Shown here: positions 1-10,626 of the stretch, in pieces
Layout: every line of letters starts with the position of its first letter
Position numbering within the stretch: the stretch's first letter is position 1
Assembly (NCBI GenBank): GCA_031310005.1
Contig: CM062383.1
Span: forward strand, 310,001-374,000
Length of the DNA: 64,000 nt
From: Dactylellina haptotyla
Lineage: Eukaryota > Ascomycota > Orbiliomycetes > Orbiliales > Orbiliaceae
Direction: 5' to 3'
Notes under the pieces: generated by a model
The model's database searches: none
The model's input: only the letters and a program-made list of their open reading frames with translations
Told to the model about the DNA's origin: nothing
Program-made: the position numbers and the translations under genes

Positions 1-62
1 CTTCAGCTTGTATTTCAGGCGCCAAATCTGCCCGTGACGTAACACACATTACCACAATTACA

Positions 63-1016
63 ATGCCGCGACGGCGGACAGACCACCCAACCTCCCCTCC
101 ACAACATTCGAAGAACAGCCACAGGCGGCAGCAATCGCAACCGCACAACTCCTCGGGCCCGTCCCTCCAACAGCTTCACGCCGTTCACGATGCGCCGGCA
201 TCTCTCGAGCAGCTTAACGCGCTCAACTTCCCTGTCCTGCAACGCTTCGTCCCCGCGCTCCAACGCATCGTCCTCACAACATCATACTGCACCGCTTACA
301 GAATCGCCAATGGCAACTGGGAGAAGCTTGACATCGAAGGCCCCCTGTTCCTCCTCGAATTAAACCCGTACCATCCACAATTCTTCATCCCCGGAATGAA
401 CCCCAAGATGATCTCGGGGATGGGCCGGTTCCACGCATTCGTCATGAACCGCAAGGGCGTCAGCAACCTCCTGATCCCGCTGCCGAAACAGTCGGAGAAC
501 ATAGACACCACGAACAGCGTGCTTATAAGCATGCTCATGGAATGGGAGGATTGTTACGGCCTCTCGGTGTTCGATCAGGAGGGTACATCTACGGCGAGCG
601 AGAGCGAACGGGTGGGTGCGCAGGTGCTGGAGCTGGTGAAGGAGATGGAGGAAGACGACGCGCGGCTGGCGCAGATGATCAAGCAGCAGCAACATATGAA
701 TGTGCAGGCGTTCGGGGGCTATGCGATGCCACCACCACCGCCACCGCAGCAGCAGCCTCCAATGCCCGTGCCTATGCCTATGCCCTTGCAAACGCCGACG
801 GGGTATTCGGGCTCGCCTAGCTTCATGACACCTACCGCGGAGAACTCGGGGATTGACCTGATGGCAGCTTTGGGCCCGAAGCTCGGTATTATGGGAGGCG
901 GGAATGCGAGCGGTTATACGAGTGGGGATGGAGGATACACCAGCGGCGCCAGCGGATCTGTTGCGAAGGGACGCAAGATTAGTCTTAACGAACTATTCGG
1001 GAAGCAACTCGGGTAG
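63..1016 (+). CDS. DCP1: mRNA-decapping protein 1-like (DCP1, EVH1 fold)
   Basis: Single-exon gene, 317 aa, starting at the ATG at 63. Residues about 45-165 read like a Dcp1 EVH1 domain: the helix 'LNFPVLQRFVPALQRIV', then 'YRIANGNWEKLDIEGPLFLL', a 'HAFVMNRKGVSNLLIPL' strand (fungal Dcp1 usually has VLNRRGLDN here) and a 'YGLSVFD' strand. A Gln/Pro-rich linker with a run of six prolines follows, then a Gly/Ser-rich stretch and the C-terminal motif 'ISLNELFGKQLG'. Dcp1 is the activating partner of the Dcp2 decapping enzyme in cytoplasmic mRNA decay, and its EVH1 face binds Pro-rich partners. An extra loop of about 20 residues ('NPYHPQFFIPGMNPKMISGM') lies between the two central strands; no splice signals bound it, so I keep it as coding. 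The family call is from motifs only. Confidence 0.75.
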   Translation: MPRRRTDHPTSPPQHSKNSHRRQQSQPHNSSGPSLQQLHAVHDAPASLEQLNALNFPVLQRFVPALQRIVLTTSYCTAYRIANGNWEKLDIEGPLFLLELNPYHPQFFIPGMNPKMISGMGRFHAFVMNRKGVSNLLIPLPKQSENIDTTNSVLISMLMEWEDCYGLSVFDQEGTSTASESERVGAQVLELVKEMEEDDARLAQMIKQQQHMNVQAFGGYAMPPPPPPQQQPPMPVPMPMPLQTPTGYSGSPSFMTPTAENSGIDLMAALGPKLGIMGGGNASGYTSGDGGYTSGASGSVAKGRKISLNELFGKQLG

Positions 1017-1189
1017 ATGCTTCAGATATTACAAATCACTCTTTATCAAAACTTGGCAATGTAATTCATGTACGTTACAGGACTATTTTTCTCATAGCAA
1101 TGGAGTTTAGGAGCATGGTGTTTGCTTTGATGTATAAGATAAGCGAATTTATTTGGTTAGGAATGAGAGCACGTATCCGTTTAAAAATA
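1017..1189. other. intergenic, 3' side of the DCP1-like gene
   Basis: AT-rich spacer, presumably holding the DCP1 3' UTR. No open frame or repeat seen. The first unit of the tandem array begins at or slightly before its right edge. Confidence 0.5.
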
Positions 1190-2012
1190 TTATGGAGATT
1201 CCCCTTGAATCGCACGAAACCACAGTGAACTTTCTTAGATAGGCGGTACAGCGACTATATACGATGCAGGATAGCTATGCGGCAATATTTGTTCTTCGAA
1301 TGTATGTAAACTTGCTAATTCTCTTACATGCAAGTTATGCATGGGATTTTCAAATTTCCAGCTGAGAGGCAATCATCAACATATAGCTATAGATAAAACG
1401 TCTGTCTTGTATCCCGAAAAGCGTAGAGAATCGACAACTTTGAGCTTTTGAATTGGTGTACGGAAGTAGCTTCAAATGACACGTGCATGTATCCACAGAT
1501 GGAGCCTTATGCTAGTGTCCGTGATCATATATCACCCTCACTATATATACCCCTCTCAGATGGGCGCGAGCCAAACAAAATGCAATATATCGAAAGCGGG
1601 TCTCATTCCCGCCTAGTTTCGTAGGATAAGGCCCAATACACAAGTCTAGTTATGAGATTAGACCTCACTTCTGTGCCCCCACCCGCATGTGCTAGTGTTG
1701 TCAAATCAAGCGTCGGAGTCGGCATGGGTTCTTGGCGGCAAAGTACTGTATAGCTGAATCCGCCCGACCCTCGTCAGAACAAAGCGGGGTATGTACTCTA
1801 GGGAAAAACAGCTTGCATTTGAAGTATTAAATAGGGCAATACCTCTTTCAGCCCGTGGAATCATTGCATTCTAAAGACTGAAACTGTCTTGAAAAAACTC
1901 CCATTTCTCTAATTTGATTATTTCCGTAGGGTTATACGGGGCTTTGTCTATAGTATAGATACTCACTTCAATCGATTAACCCTTGCGTTCGCTTTTACAG
2001 GGTGCAACAGCC

Positions 2013-2922
2013 ATGTCCGAAACAAGCATCGTCGTATATCTTGATAGCAAACTCGTGCGCGAAGATGGAAATTTCGCCGTTAATGACCTTGTAGTCGGGA
2101 GAGGTGTATCAGAGTCTGGTGGACCCAAACTTCCTATCAATATCGTTCTCCATGCTAAATCCAGCAACAATATTGACATGATAAACGAGTTCCTCATTGG
2201 AAACTCGTACGCATTGGGAGTTTTCTGAATTGATAGACCCGAAAATGGCGAGATAATAACTGTAAGAGATGTTATATTAAGGTACCCTTTCTTAAAAAGG
2301 ATGAAAGAGCTTATGTGCTAATTCGTTACTCTCCAAGGCCCAAGATCGTCTCGTTCCAATCAAACACGGACAGAGCGTAGATATGAAAGGAGGGACTCTG
2401 GGTGACCCTGAAGATAACCCCGAGGAAGTGGGCGCAGACTATTTCGGAATCATCAACCAGAAGGCCAATATGTATAATGTACTTTACTCTAAACTTGGCG
2501 ATCATTACTCTCTATTCTATTTACAAACAGGTGGCGAGGGTGCCAAGAATCACTTTTACAAAGTAGAAGATGAATACATGGTGAGCAGTACCTTGTTCAA
2601 TAAATTAAGTATATTCGTATATGAAATACTTACAGGGGACTTAGGTGTCCTGGGAAACCAAATATTCCCGGCCTGGGATGTATTTAAACAGTTGGAATTT
2701 TCCCTTCGAATTCGGCGCCCGCAATGGTTCGGCTTATTTGAGTTTTGTGAGTAAAATTGTATTCAAATGTCTACTTATAGTGCGAAATGGGCACAAGCTG
2801 AACTTTACCAGGGATATTTTGAGGGTGACGAACCTGTATCCGGGGTCGGCTGCAGGTGGTTCCAGTACGACACAGATCCGGATAGCCACAAGCCCTCGTT
2901 AGCAGAACGAGTGTCGGCTTAG
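2013..2922 (+). pseudogene. copy 1 of the tandem orphan family, interrupted
   Basis: Same four-exon layout as copy 2: 2013-2261, 2338-2580, 2645-2746 and 2812-2922, with GT/AG at every junction and phase 0 throughout. Translation starts 'MSETSIVVYLD' and would end 'WFQYDTDPDSHKPSLAERVSA'-like. One in-frame TGA sits near the end of exon 1, just after 'SYALGVF', about ten codons before the donor; copies 2 and 3 read through the matching place. The other three exons are open and their splice sites intact, so either the lesion is recent or the gene is expressed as a 72-residue fragment. Function unknown. Similar to copies 2 and 3 in all four exons. Confidence 0.6.
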
Positions 2923-4034
2923 AGCATTTATCCGATTTGAGATCCAAACTTCATTAATAGTTCGGCCTAGAGGATCCGACCCCATATTGAAGACTGTCGT
3001 TAATGACAAAGTTTAGACTTGGAAATATTGGTTTTAATATTGGAATCAATTCTTACCCCGTAGACTAAGCTTAGCGTTTAGTCTCCCTCTATCTGAACAT
3101 TTCCTCTTAAGCTTTTGCAAATTTTGGGGCTGCCGGGCCTGAGAGTTGTCTTGAGAACTTAAAATTCCTATAGATATTCTTGCGGGACAAGGACAGCATC
3201 TGGTTTACGAGACAATAGATATTCTCCCAACTTGAATCGCAAAAACCACAACTACCTCTTTTATATGGGCGGTATATCGAACAAGAAACGGTATAGCTAG
3301 GAGGCAATAATAGTTCCCCGGATGTATATAGTTGCCTGCTGACCCTCTTATATGCACGCCAGAAAGCCTCCAAATTTACCCCAGCTGTGAGGCAATTATT
3401 TACATTCAGATAGGGATAAAACGTCTGCAGTATATCCCAAAAGGCATAGAGCTTTGAGAACGTTGAACTTGTTTGAAGTGGCGTATCGAAGTAGCCGCTG
3501 CCAAATATCAGCTTCAAACGACATGTACGTACGTGTATCTATATGTAGAGCCTTAAGCCGGTCCGAGATCATATATCACCTTCCCCATATACCCATCCAG
3601 ATGATTATGCGAGCCAAACAAATACAGGTTTTAGAACGCGGCACGTTTGATTCCCCGCTTCAGATCGGAGGATAAAGCCCAATACCTTGCTTCTGTGTAT
3701 ACCCGCATGTGTTAGCGTTGTTGTATCGCAGTCGGCATTCTATCGCAATCGGTATCGACATAGATCCTTGGCAGGTGCTGTATAGCTAAACTCATCGACA
3801 TTCCTCAGAATGAAGCGGGGTACACAGTACTGCGGTCTATGAAAACCCAAAAATAGACGATGTTTGAAGTATTAAATGAAGCCAGATCCCTTTCAGTCCG
3901 TAAAATAATTGACTCCTAACGACGAACAGTACCTCGCAAAGCTTTCAAGTCTTCTATTTTTCTCGCTAGCCGCTGTCTATATTAAAGATATTTTACTTCC
4001 ACTCTACCGTTCAATCTTATAAGATACACCAGTC

Positions 4035-4924
4035 ATGTCCAAAACGTCCATCGTTATATATATTGATGATAAACTCATCGACAATTTCGAGTCCAATTTG
4101 GGAAACCTGATGTTGGGTAGAGCAGTAACAGACCATGGTGGCTCCCAACTTCCCTTCAATGTCGCTCTCCTAGTCAAAGACTTTCGTGATCTTTCGGAAT
4201 GGAACAAGTTTGAAGTTGAACATTCCTACGCATTAGGGATTAATAATAGCCATGTTACCAGTGGTAGTAAGATATCTGTAAGAGATATTGTCGTCTTAAT
4301 AGATGCTTTCTTAAAAAACCAAAGAGCCTAAGCGCTAACTCCTTGCTCCTCAAGTCCTCACGGAAGCCCGTTCCAATTGAGCACGGACAGAATATAGATA
4401 TAAAAGGAGGGGAGACTCTAGGTCACCCTGAAAGTAACTCCGACCAAGTGGGCCCAAACTATCTTGGATTGCGCAACAAGAAGTCCGATACCCACGCTAT
4501 AATTTATTGTAAATATGATAATGGCTCCCACCCCATCCACATAGATGCGAATCGTTATGGGGGCCAGGATGTATATTACAAGGTAGAAGATAAATACAAG
4601 GTGAGCAGGCATACATTCCAATGAAATAAGTATATTAGTATAGAAGTGCTCACACAGGACTTAGGTGTCTTGGGAAGGCCAAAAAATTCAGGCTGGGACA
4701 TATATTGACAATTGGAGCGATATTGATGCCTTCACATTTGACGCGCACGACGGTTCGGCCTATTTGAGCTATGTGAGTTGAACCGTATTTATATACATAC
4801 TTATAGTGCGAAATGGGCCCGGGCTAACTTTTACCAGGGATATTATGACGAAAACAGATCTAGCGCTAAGTGGTTCGTGTACAAGAGAGACCCGTCTGGA
4901 CACCAACCCCAATTTGCAGAGTAG
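4035..4924 (+). CDS. copy 2 of the tandem orphan family, open throughout
   Basis: Unrecognised protein of 227 aa from four exons: 4035-4277, 4355-4600, 4665-4772 and 4838-4924 (introns 77, 64 and 65 nt, all phase 0). Exon 3 must start at the TTAG at 4661-4664, because only then do all three copies share V-S/A-W-E followed by G-x-Y-x-x-N/D-x-W. Exon 4 follows 'ggctaacttttaccag', a clear branch site plus acceptor. The protein has no signal peptide or membrane segment. It alternates short hydrophobic and polar stretches rich in Gly, Asp and Tyr, suggesting a compact mostly beta-strand cytosolic protein. Shared blocks: 'MSxTxIxIYxDD' N-terminus, 'VPIxHGQxxDxxGGxTL', 'YKVEDxY', and 'AYLSY' before exon 4. 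This is the only copy without a stop, so the likely functional member. Confidence 0.7.
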
Positions 4925-5699
4925 TACTACTGGAGGTTAGCGGACCATGCCTAGTGTAGATGTAACCGATTTGGGATTCAGAACGTAGTAATAGTTCGGC
5001 GCAGAAGAACCGACCGCGACCTGATATTGGAGACTGTCAATGACAGGTTTAAACTTTCATATAATTGTTTTTAAGATTAAAATCAATTCTTACTTCGTAA
5101 ACTAAGCTAAGCATTCGCGGGGGCAGCTGCCGCCAAATATCAGCTTTAGACAGCTTTTAAATGCATCCATATCTAGATTTTTCGGCTCGTCCGTGATGAT
5201 ATATTACTTTCTTTGTAGATACCCCTCTCAGGTTATCATGCGAGCCAAACAGAATGCAGTATATGGAATGCGGCAGGTTTTTTCCCGCACAGGCTCGGGG
5301 GATAAGGCGCAATATGTTACTTCTAATATAGCTAATTAGCTTAGCGCTAGTCGCTGCCTGCATGTGCGAGCGTTGTATCGCAGTCGGGACTGTATCGCAA
5401 TCGGGCATCGACATGGACCCTTGATTGCAAGGCGTTGTAACCAGAGCTAAACCGTCGACCTTCCTTAAAATAATGCGGGTATGCCTTCTTTCCTCCTCTC
5501 CTTTTTTCCAAGGGACTACATTTGAAATATTTAGTAGATCAAGATCCCTTCTTACCCTATGAAATCTTTGATTTGGCTCTTGAAGAGTAAACCTGTCTTA
5601 CGAAAATATTTCATTCTCCAATTATTCCAGGCCCCTACCTGTAATAAAGATACTTACTTATTCCGACCCTACTGTTCACTTTCTTAAGATCCACCAGTC

Positions 5700-6588
5700 A
5701 TGTCTGAAACGTGCATCAAGATATATCTTGATGATGTATTCTTGGACGAGAAATGTGGCACGTACAAACTCGGTAACCTTTTATTAGGTAGACGTATACA
5801 GCAACTTAGGAGTGATAGATGTTCTCCCAACGTCATTCTCCAGGCTAAAGGCACTGAGACCCTTGAAAAGTCAAACAGTTTCGTTGTTGAAAACTCATAC
5901 GCAACATCACACAAATATTCAGGCCTCTCAAATGGCGATAAAGTACCTGTAAGATATCCTCTTACACTATGAGACACCTCTTAAAAACCATATTGTTCAA
6001 GTGCCAACTCGTTACAACCTCAAGGTCGACCAACGTATCGTTCCGATTGCACCCGGAGAGTGTGTAGATTTGGACAACGGGGGCACTCTAACGAGCCTTG
6101 ACGAATATGATAAAAAGGAAGCTCCAGGCTGTTTCAAAATTCTTCAGTTTAGGGGTTCTTCTATAATTTACTCAAAATCTGGCGATAAATATATCCCCAT
6201 GTATGTACATTCGGGTTCGGGTGGTGGACTCTTTAAGGTAGATGATATGTTCCAGGTGAGTAAAGTGTACATCAAAATAGGTATATTTGTAGATGAAACG
6301 CTTACATGGTATCTAGGTGGCTTGGGAATATAATCATGTCGAGGCCGGGATGTATTTAAACAATTGGATTAGACCCTTCGAATTCTGGGTACCCTCTGGC
6401 ACGACGGCTTATTTGAGTTGGGTAAGTCGAATTGTATTTCCATACGCTTATGGTATAAAATAGGCCCGCGCTGACTTTACTAGGGACGCAATCATAATAA
6501 AGACCCTAAATACAGGTAGTACGTGTACGACAAAGATCCGGGTGAACACAACCCTTCTGCAGCTTCGAGCGATAGCGATTGGTTTTAG
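5700..6588 (+). pseudogene. copy 3 of the tandem orphan family, shortened or decaying
   Basis: Exons 5700-5948, 6025-6255, 6317-6421 and 6484-6588 by alignment with copy 2; splice signals are all present. Exons 1-3 are open (83, 77 and 35 codons). In exon 4 the conserved tryptophan codon shared by the other two copies (K/R-W-F) is TAG, which would remove about the last 23 residues. The region after it still aligns ('YVYDKDPGEHNPS' against 'FVYKRDPSGHQPQ'), so the stop looks young relative to the duplication. The product of about 206 aa could still fold, so this may be a truncated gene rather than a dead one. Function unknown. Confidence 0.55.
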
Positions 6589-6994
6589 CCAATTTGAGAT
6601 TCAGCAGTAATAGTTTAGCCTAGGAGAGCCGACACAATACTAGAGACTATCCATGGCAGGTTTAAACTTGGATATATATTTTACTTGCAATCAATCCTTA
6701 TTCCGTAAGTTAAGCTAAACGGTTGGCTTTGTCTTCTATTTGGACATTCCCCTTCTTGGGGCTCTCGGGTCTGCCGTGCTGGTGCCTGCTTCCCAAAGTA
6801 AACGAGTCCGAGTTACCATCTTTTTAGCCGGCCGAGGTAAAATGTGTTGCTCCACCGCAAGCTCGTCGACAGTTATATACTGGTTGTTAGAAACCACGCT
6901 CGTAGTTAGTCTTAATTGCATACTGCTATATACCCGTACCCTTAAGAAAGCGTAGTATTCGCCATATCCTTTTATAAAAGATAATTTTGTCACC

Positions 6995-7608
6995 ATGGCT
7001 CGCCTCCCATATCCTGATTATGAAGACAAAAACTTCAAGGCGGCGGGTAAACCGACCATCAACGTCTTCAAACTACTCTCCTACAGCGCCGGGACAGTAG
7101 ACCTGTGGACGTCCATCGGCAATGCGCACTTCACCAAGATCACGTTCTCCAAGAAACAGCGAGAGTTAATAATCCTACTCTCCTCTGCGAAATTCGGGTC
7201 CTACTACGAATGGACGCACCATATCCCTCTCTCCACGAAATTCGGGGTCACGCACGAACAACGCGAGGAGATGAAGAGGGCGGCGAAAGTGAAGGGATAC
7301 TTTTCGGACACGTACTGGAAGGTCAATCCTGCGAGTTTCGACGAGCAGGAGCAGGTTATTCTGACGTTTTTGGAGGCGGTGATCGATGCTCCTGAGGTTG
7401 ATGAGGAGATTTGGCAGAAGGCGACAGAGAAGCTGTCGCAGAGACAGATAGTCGAGTTGATTACTATGCAGGTAAGTTGGCGGGTTATACCTATGTCGTT
7501 CGCAGATGTTTTGGCTAATATTTTGTGAAGGGATTTTATTACACTTTGGGCCGAGTCACGACGGCATTAAAGATCGATGTGGAGGGTGGGATTAAGCCGC
7601 GCCTTTGA
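6995..7608 (+). CDS. carboxymuconolactone decarboxylase / AhpD-like protein
   Basis: Two exons, 6995-7471 and 7531-7608 (59-nt intron, gtaagt...gtgaag), giving 184 aa. The ATG lies in a strong CACCATGG context. It shows the helical CMD/AhpD-like core: 'FSKKQRELIILLSS' (residues 51-64), then 'YYEWTHHIPLSTKFGV' around 70-85 with the E-W-x-H-H signature, and 'IVELITMQ|GFYYTLGRV' across the splice. Bacterial AhpD uses a CxxC pair; it is absent here, as in many fungal and plant CMD-like proteins that carry E/H residues instead. The substrate cannot be told. No signal peptide, so cytosolic. It lies just downstream of the tandem array and upstream of a small orphan on the same strand; no shared function is evident. 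Confidence 0.8.
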
Positions 7609-8079
7609 AGTCGCAGCATTGTGAGATTTTTGAAATCAGCGGCATATACGACATTTATACTGCTATAATTTAAAATTTATATTCCTTCTACATGCTTTGA
7701 TATCAAGTTTCCCAATTAGGCCTAAATACTTCCCAATAGAGGTGCTCTCATTCCACCGGCAGATTTGAACGTCGAATGGCATCTCTGTGTTGCACAAGGA
7801 ACGAGCTATGACGTCATTTGGCCTGCGGATAGGTCCGTGGCGATTTACAAACGAGAAACAGTGCGACGGTACGAGGATAACGTAACCAGCTTACGATTCC
7901 CCGTGCTGCGGCTTAAGCCCAAGTGATCTCAATAATACTATAAACATCGTCCTCTAGGCCTTATAAAATATTTAAATATCACAGACTATACCAGAATCAT
8001 TCCCTTGACAAACCTCCACCAGTCTTATAACTATATCGAAGTTTTAAAGTCTGTCTGTAAACTTAAAATACTCATCACT
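7609..8079. other. intergenic
   Basis: About 470 bp of AT-rich spacer between two co-oriented genes; presumably the 3' UTR of the CMD-like gene and the promoter of the next. 'ataaaatatttaaatat' near 7964 is the most TATA-like stretch. Nothing else seen. Confidence 0.4.
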
Positions 8080-8613
8080 ATGACCGCCACCGAGCCGGAG
8101 AAGCCTCCACAGTACGAGGAAGCCCCTCCAGTCGGGCACTCAACCGCTTCTACAGCTTCGACGAGCGTAAACCCGCAACCAACATCAAGTCTCCAAAATA
8201 TGATCGAGTCGAGCGGTATCGGTGATGCTGCTCGAAGAATCGAAGTACGTCATTTTCATATATTTATATGCTGAATTTCTTTCCATTTTGAGAAGCTTTA
8301 CTAAATAAGTAACGGATATACGTAGGGTGCCGGTGAATACTTCCGTCACACGCTTCTCGCCCAGGTCGACCGGTTCGCCGGCGACGTCGCCTCAGCGGAC
8401 GAGAAGGAACAGTTGGCAAATAGAGGGTACGATCAAATGACCACGGGAAAGCGAACACCTCAATCTACGACAGGTTTCATCTCTCCCGTCACCGAATACT
8501 ACGCTCCAGAAGCGCACGCCCATCCCACTGTGGACACTGGAGCCGTTCCAGCAAATGACACGGGAGTCCCTCGTGTATTACCGGGAGCGACGGATATGGA
8601 CAAAAAACAGTAA
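8080..8613 (+). CDS. small conserved-looking protein of unknown function
   Basis: Two exons, 8080-8244 and 8326-8613 (81-nt intron, gtacgt...acgtag), 150 aa. I chose the ATG at 8080 ('MTATEPEKPPQYEEAP') over the open frame extending upstream to 8005, because the upstream part is AT-rich and not protein-like. The N-terminal half is Pro/Thr/Ser-rich and low complexity. The second exon starts 'GAGEYFRHTLLAQVDRFAG', an amphipathic helix, and ends in a polar, probably disordered tail 'ATDMDKKQ'. No signal peptide or transmembrane segment. I do not recognise the family; the G-x-G-E-Y-F-R block looks like the conserved part. Confidence 0.65.
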
Positions 8614-8766
8614 AACTAAGATTCCAAATTGCCGTGGTAGTTTATATCTGCATGCCCGCTCGCTGTAACAAGAATGACAATCAAAACATTGGGTATATAT
8701 ACGTCCTTCAAAAGAAAAGAAAAAAAGTAGATACAAGAAAGTAAGGGAGCGTGAAGAGTAGCCCGG

Positions 8767-10626
8767 CTACCTGGGTTCGAAGAAGTCTTCCACGTCGGTC
8801 TCTGCGATGTAATTCGTAAACTCTTCCCAAGAGTTCTTCTTGACCCAGTGGTTTTGGAGAGATTCTTTGTCTTCAGCGATCCACCTGTGGCAATGTTTGA
8901 TGCCAATCTCAAACTCGCAAAACGAGAGGTCCTTCCAATTACCCGTGATTTTGATGCTCAGGTAGTATTTCTTCTCGTCGACCAGTCGTTGTTCCTGGCT
9001 TCCAACGAGAAAGTCTACTTCGAACACTTCCAATTGCGCTTCATCCCGTAGAGTTTCTAGTACCCGCATGATATCTTCTTTCTCCATCACGTTCGCTGTG
9101 AATGTATCCTCCTGACAGACGACTTCTCTCAGCGACTCGCTATTCGTCCTGATAAACTCCACCAGTCCGTTAACCGTCGACCCCGTAGCCCCCATCTCCA
9201 ATCTCCGCAGCTTCTCCATCTTGGTACCGGCGGGCACCACAAACTCCATACTCCTCTCGCGCCTAACCTCGCTCGGCATCCTCCAAACGACCAGCTCCTC
9301 GACATTCCTCACCGTCTCCAAAAACAACGGCGACGCCTCGAAATAATTCGTATGATATGACTCCCTCTCCTTCTCATCCAAGCACAATTCTAGCCGTCGC
9401 AATCCAGCAAAGGTATAATTATACCCTTCCAAGTGCCGCTCAATCCACCCCCTTAATTCCTCCTCCGTAGCCTGTCCACCCGTTGTATCGCTAATCCGCG
9501 CATGATACGGCTCAAAGAACGAAATCATAGCCCCAGCCTTCGGATACTCCATCGACAGACTCCCGATCCTGACTTCTCTAATCCGTCGTTTGGCTTGCGC
9601 CGCGCAAAACAACACGGAAGGATACGCCTCCCACAAGTGCGAGTGTAGCGCCTCCCGGGTAAACCAGTCGGTCCAAGGTAGATCGCCGTCCTCGATCTCC
9701 GGATTGCTGTTCAACAACCAGGCGAGTTCCGGGTTATACTGCCGCCAGATCGAGAGCATGACCGAGGGGTCTTCTTTCGTTATATCCGTGCGGATGAACT
9801 CGAGCACTTGTAAGTTGGGGAGGGATCGGAATGCGGAGGTGATACGTTCGAGAATGTCGGCTTTACTCTGCCATTGGGAGTACAAGCTGGTGAGGTGGAC
9901 TTCGAAGAGGGTGAATATCTCGTGGAAGGCGTCTTCGTAGTTTGTGGATTCCGGGTCTGTGGCGTCGAGTTCCTTGAGGGAGTTGGTGGAGGCGGTATCG
10001 GAGAGGAGGGTTGAGGCGTGGCCGGAGAAGAAGAAGCGTCTGAGGATGCGGCGGAGCTGGGTGATCCGGGCGTTCCGGTCTTTTGTTTTCCCCGCGCGAG
10101 AGCGTGCGGCTTGCATTGCCAGTCGGCGGCGCATGTGGTTGTGGTACCATCTTTGCATTTTGAAGCGGGTCTCCTGCGGGTAGCGCATGGCGGTGCCGAT
10201 GCACCAGTAGCGTTTGAGGAGGCCGACGTAGGGGCTCTCGAGGTCGAAGGTGATGTGGGTGACCCGCTTGGCGAGGGAGGGGATGCGGGCTATCCGTTCG
10301 AGCTTCTTGATGCCGTCCTGGCAGAGGAAGTATGTTTTGTGGGAGTGGATGGCATCGAGGATGCGGTGGGAGAGCTTCTGGCGGATGGAGGAGGAGACGA
10401 GCTGGAGGTTGAGGATCTCATTGTTGGAGAGGTGGTCGCATATCTCGTAGACAATGTCGTCGGGGAGGTTGGCGAGGTGCGAATTCGACGGTGTTATTGG
10501 GCGTGTTGGTGTTGGTGTTGTGGATGTTGTCTCCGGCGCTGTCGGTGCGATAACGTCGACGGCGGGCACGCGGTCGACGTCCCAGCGGAGCACCGGCACT
10601 GGGCCTTGAATACACATCTGGGCCAT
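8767..10626 (-). CDS. F-box protein
   Basis: Single exon, 619 aa, ATG at 10626. After a Thr/Pro-rich leader (residues 20-48) an F-box lies at about 51-90: 'LANLPDDIVYEICDHL', then 'LNLQLVSSSIRQKL'. F-box proteins join substrates to the SCF ubiquitin ligase through Skp1. The remaining ~520 residues are irregular leucine-rich, helix-strand sequence typical of the large, poorly conserved fungal F-box class, with phrases such as 'LRRLELCLDEKERESYHTNY' and 'LRRLEMGATGSTVNGLVEFI' spaced like degenerate LRRs. It is convergent with the small orphan gene (153 bp between stops). Its substrate is unknown. Confidence 0.85.
   Translation of the reverse strand: MAQMCIQGPVPVLRWDVDRVPAVDVIAPTAPETTSTTPTPTRPITPSNSHLANLPDDIVYEICDHLSNNEILNLQLVSSSIRQKLSHRILDAIHSHKTYFLCQDGIKKLERIARIPSLAKRVTHITFDLESPYVGLLKRYWCIGTAMRYPQETRFKMQRWYHNHMRRRLAMQAARSRAGKTKDRNARITQLRRILRRFFFSGHASTLLSDTASTNSLKELDATDPESTNYEDAFHEIFTLFEVHLTSLYSQWQSKADILERITSAFRSLPNLQVLEFIRTDITKEDPSVMLSIWRQYNPELAWLLNSNPEIEDGDLPWTDWFTREALHSHLWEAYPSVLFCAAQAKRRIREVRIGSLSMEYPKAGAMISFFEPYHARISDTTGGQATEEELRGWIERHLEGYNYTFAGLRRLELCLDEKERESYHTNYFEASPLFLETVRNVEELVVWRMPSEVRRERSMEFVVPAGTKMEKLRRLEMGATGSTVNGLVEFIRTNSESLREVVCQEDTFTANVMEKEDIMRVLETLRDEAQLEVFEVDFLVGSQEQRLVDEKKYYLSIKITGNWKDLSFCEFEIGIKHCHRWIAEDKESLQNHWVKKNSWEEFTNYIAETDVEDFFEPR

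Larger units (their letters stand above)
1190..6730 (+). repeat. tandem array of three diverged gene-bearing units
   Basis: Three head-to-tail units of roughly 1.9, 2.0 and 1.6 kb (about 1190-3100, 3100-5110, 5110-6730). Landmarks recur in order. 5' spacer: 'gcgagccaaacaaa' at about 1567 and 3610, with 'gcgagccaaacagaa' at about 5241. Promoter-proximal: 'gaagtattaaat' at about 1820 and 3870. Next come the start codons at 2013, 4035 and 5700, then a 3' tail 'taatagttcgg...ccgac' near 2955, 4989 and (weaker) 6605. Unit 3 lacks about 350 bp of the 5' spacer. Divergence is high in the spacers and lower in exons, which argues for old duplications under some coding constraint. No terminal repeats or transposase-like frame bound the units, so this looks like gene duplication rather than a mobile element. 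Confidence 0.85.

Noticed and set aside
2383-2754. single 123-codon reading of copy 1 through intron 2
   Set aside because: The reading past the GTGAGC donor is not shared with copies 2 and 3, which hit stops or lose similarity; splicing to 2645 restores similarity.
3107-3517. 136-codon minus-strand frame between copies 1 and 2 of the tandem array
   Set aside because: It lies in the duplicated spacer; the matching spacer of unit 1 does not keep the frame.
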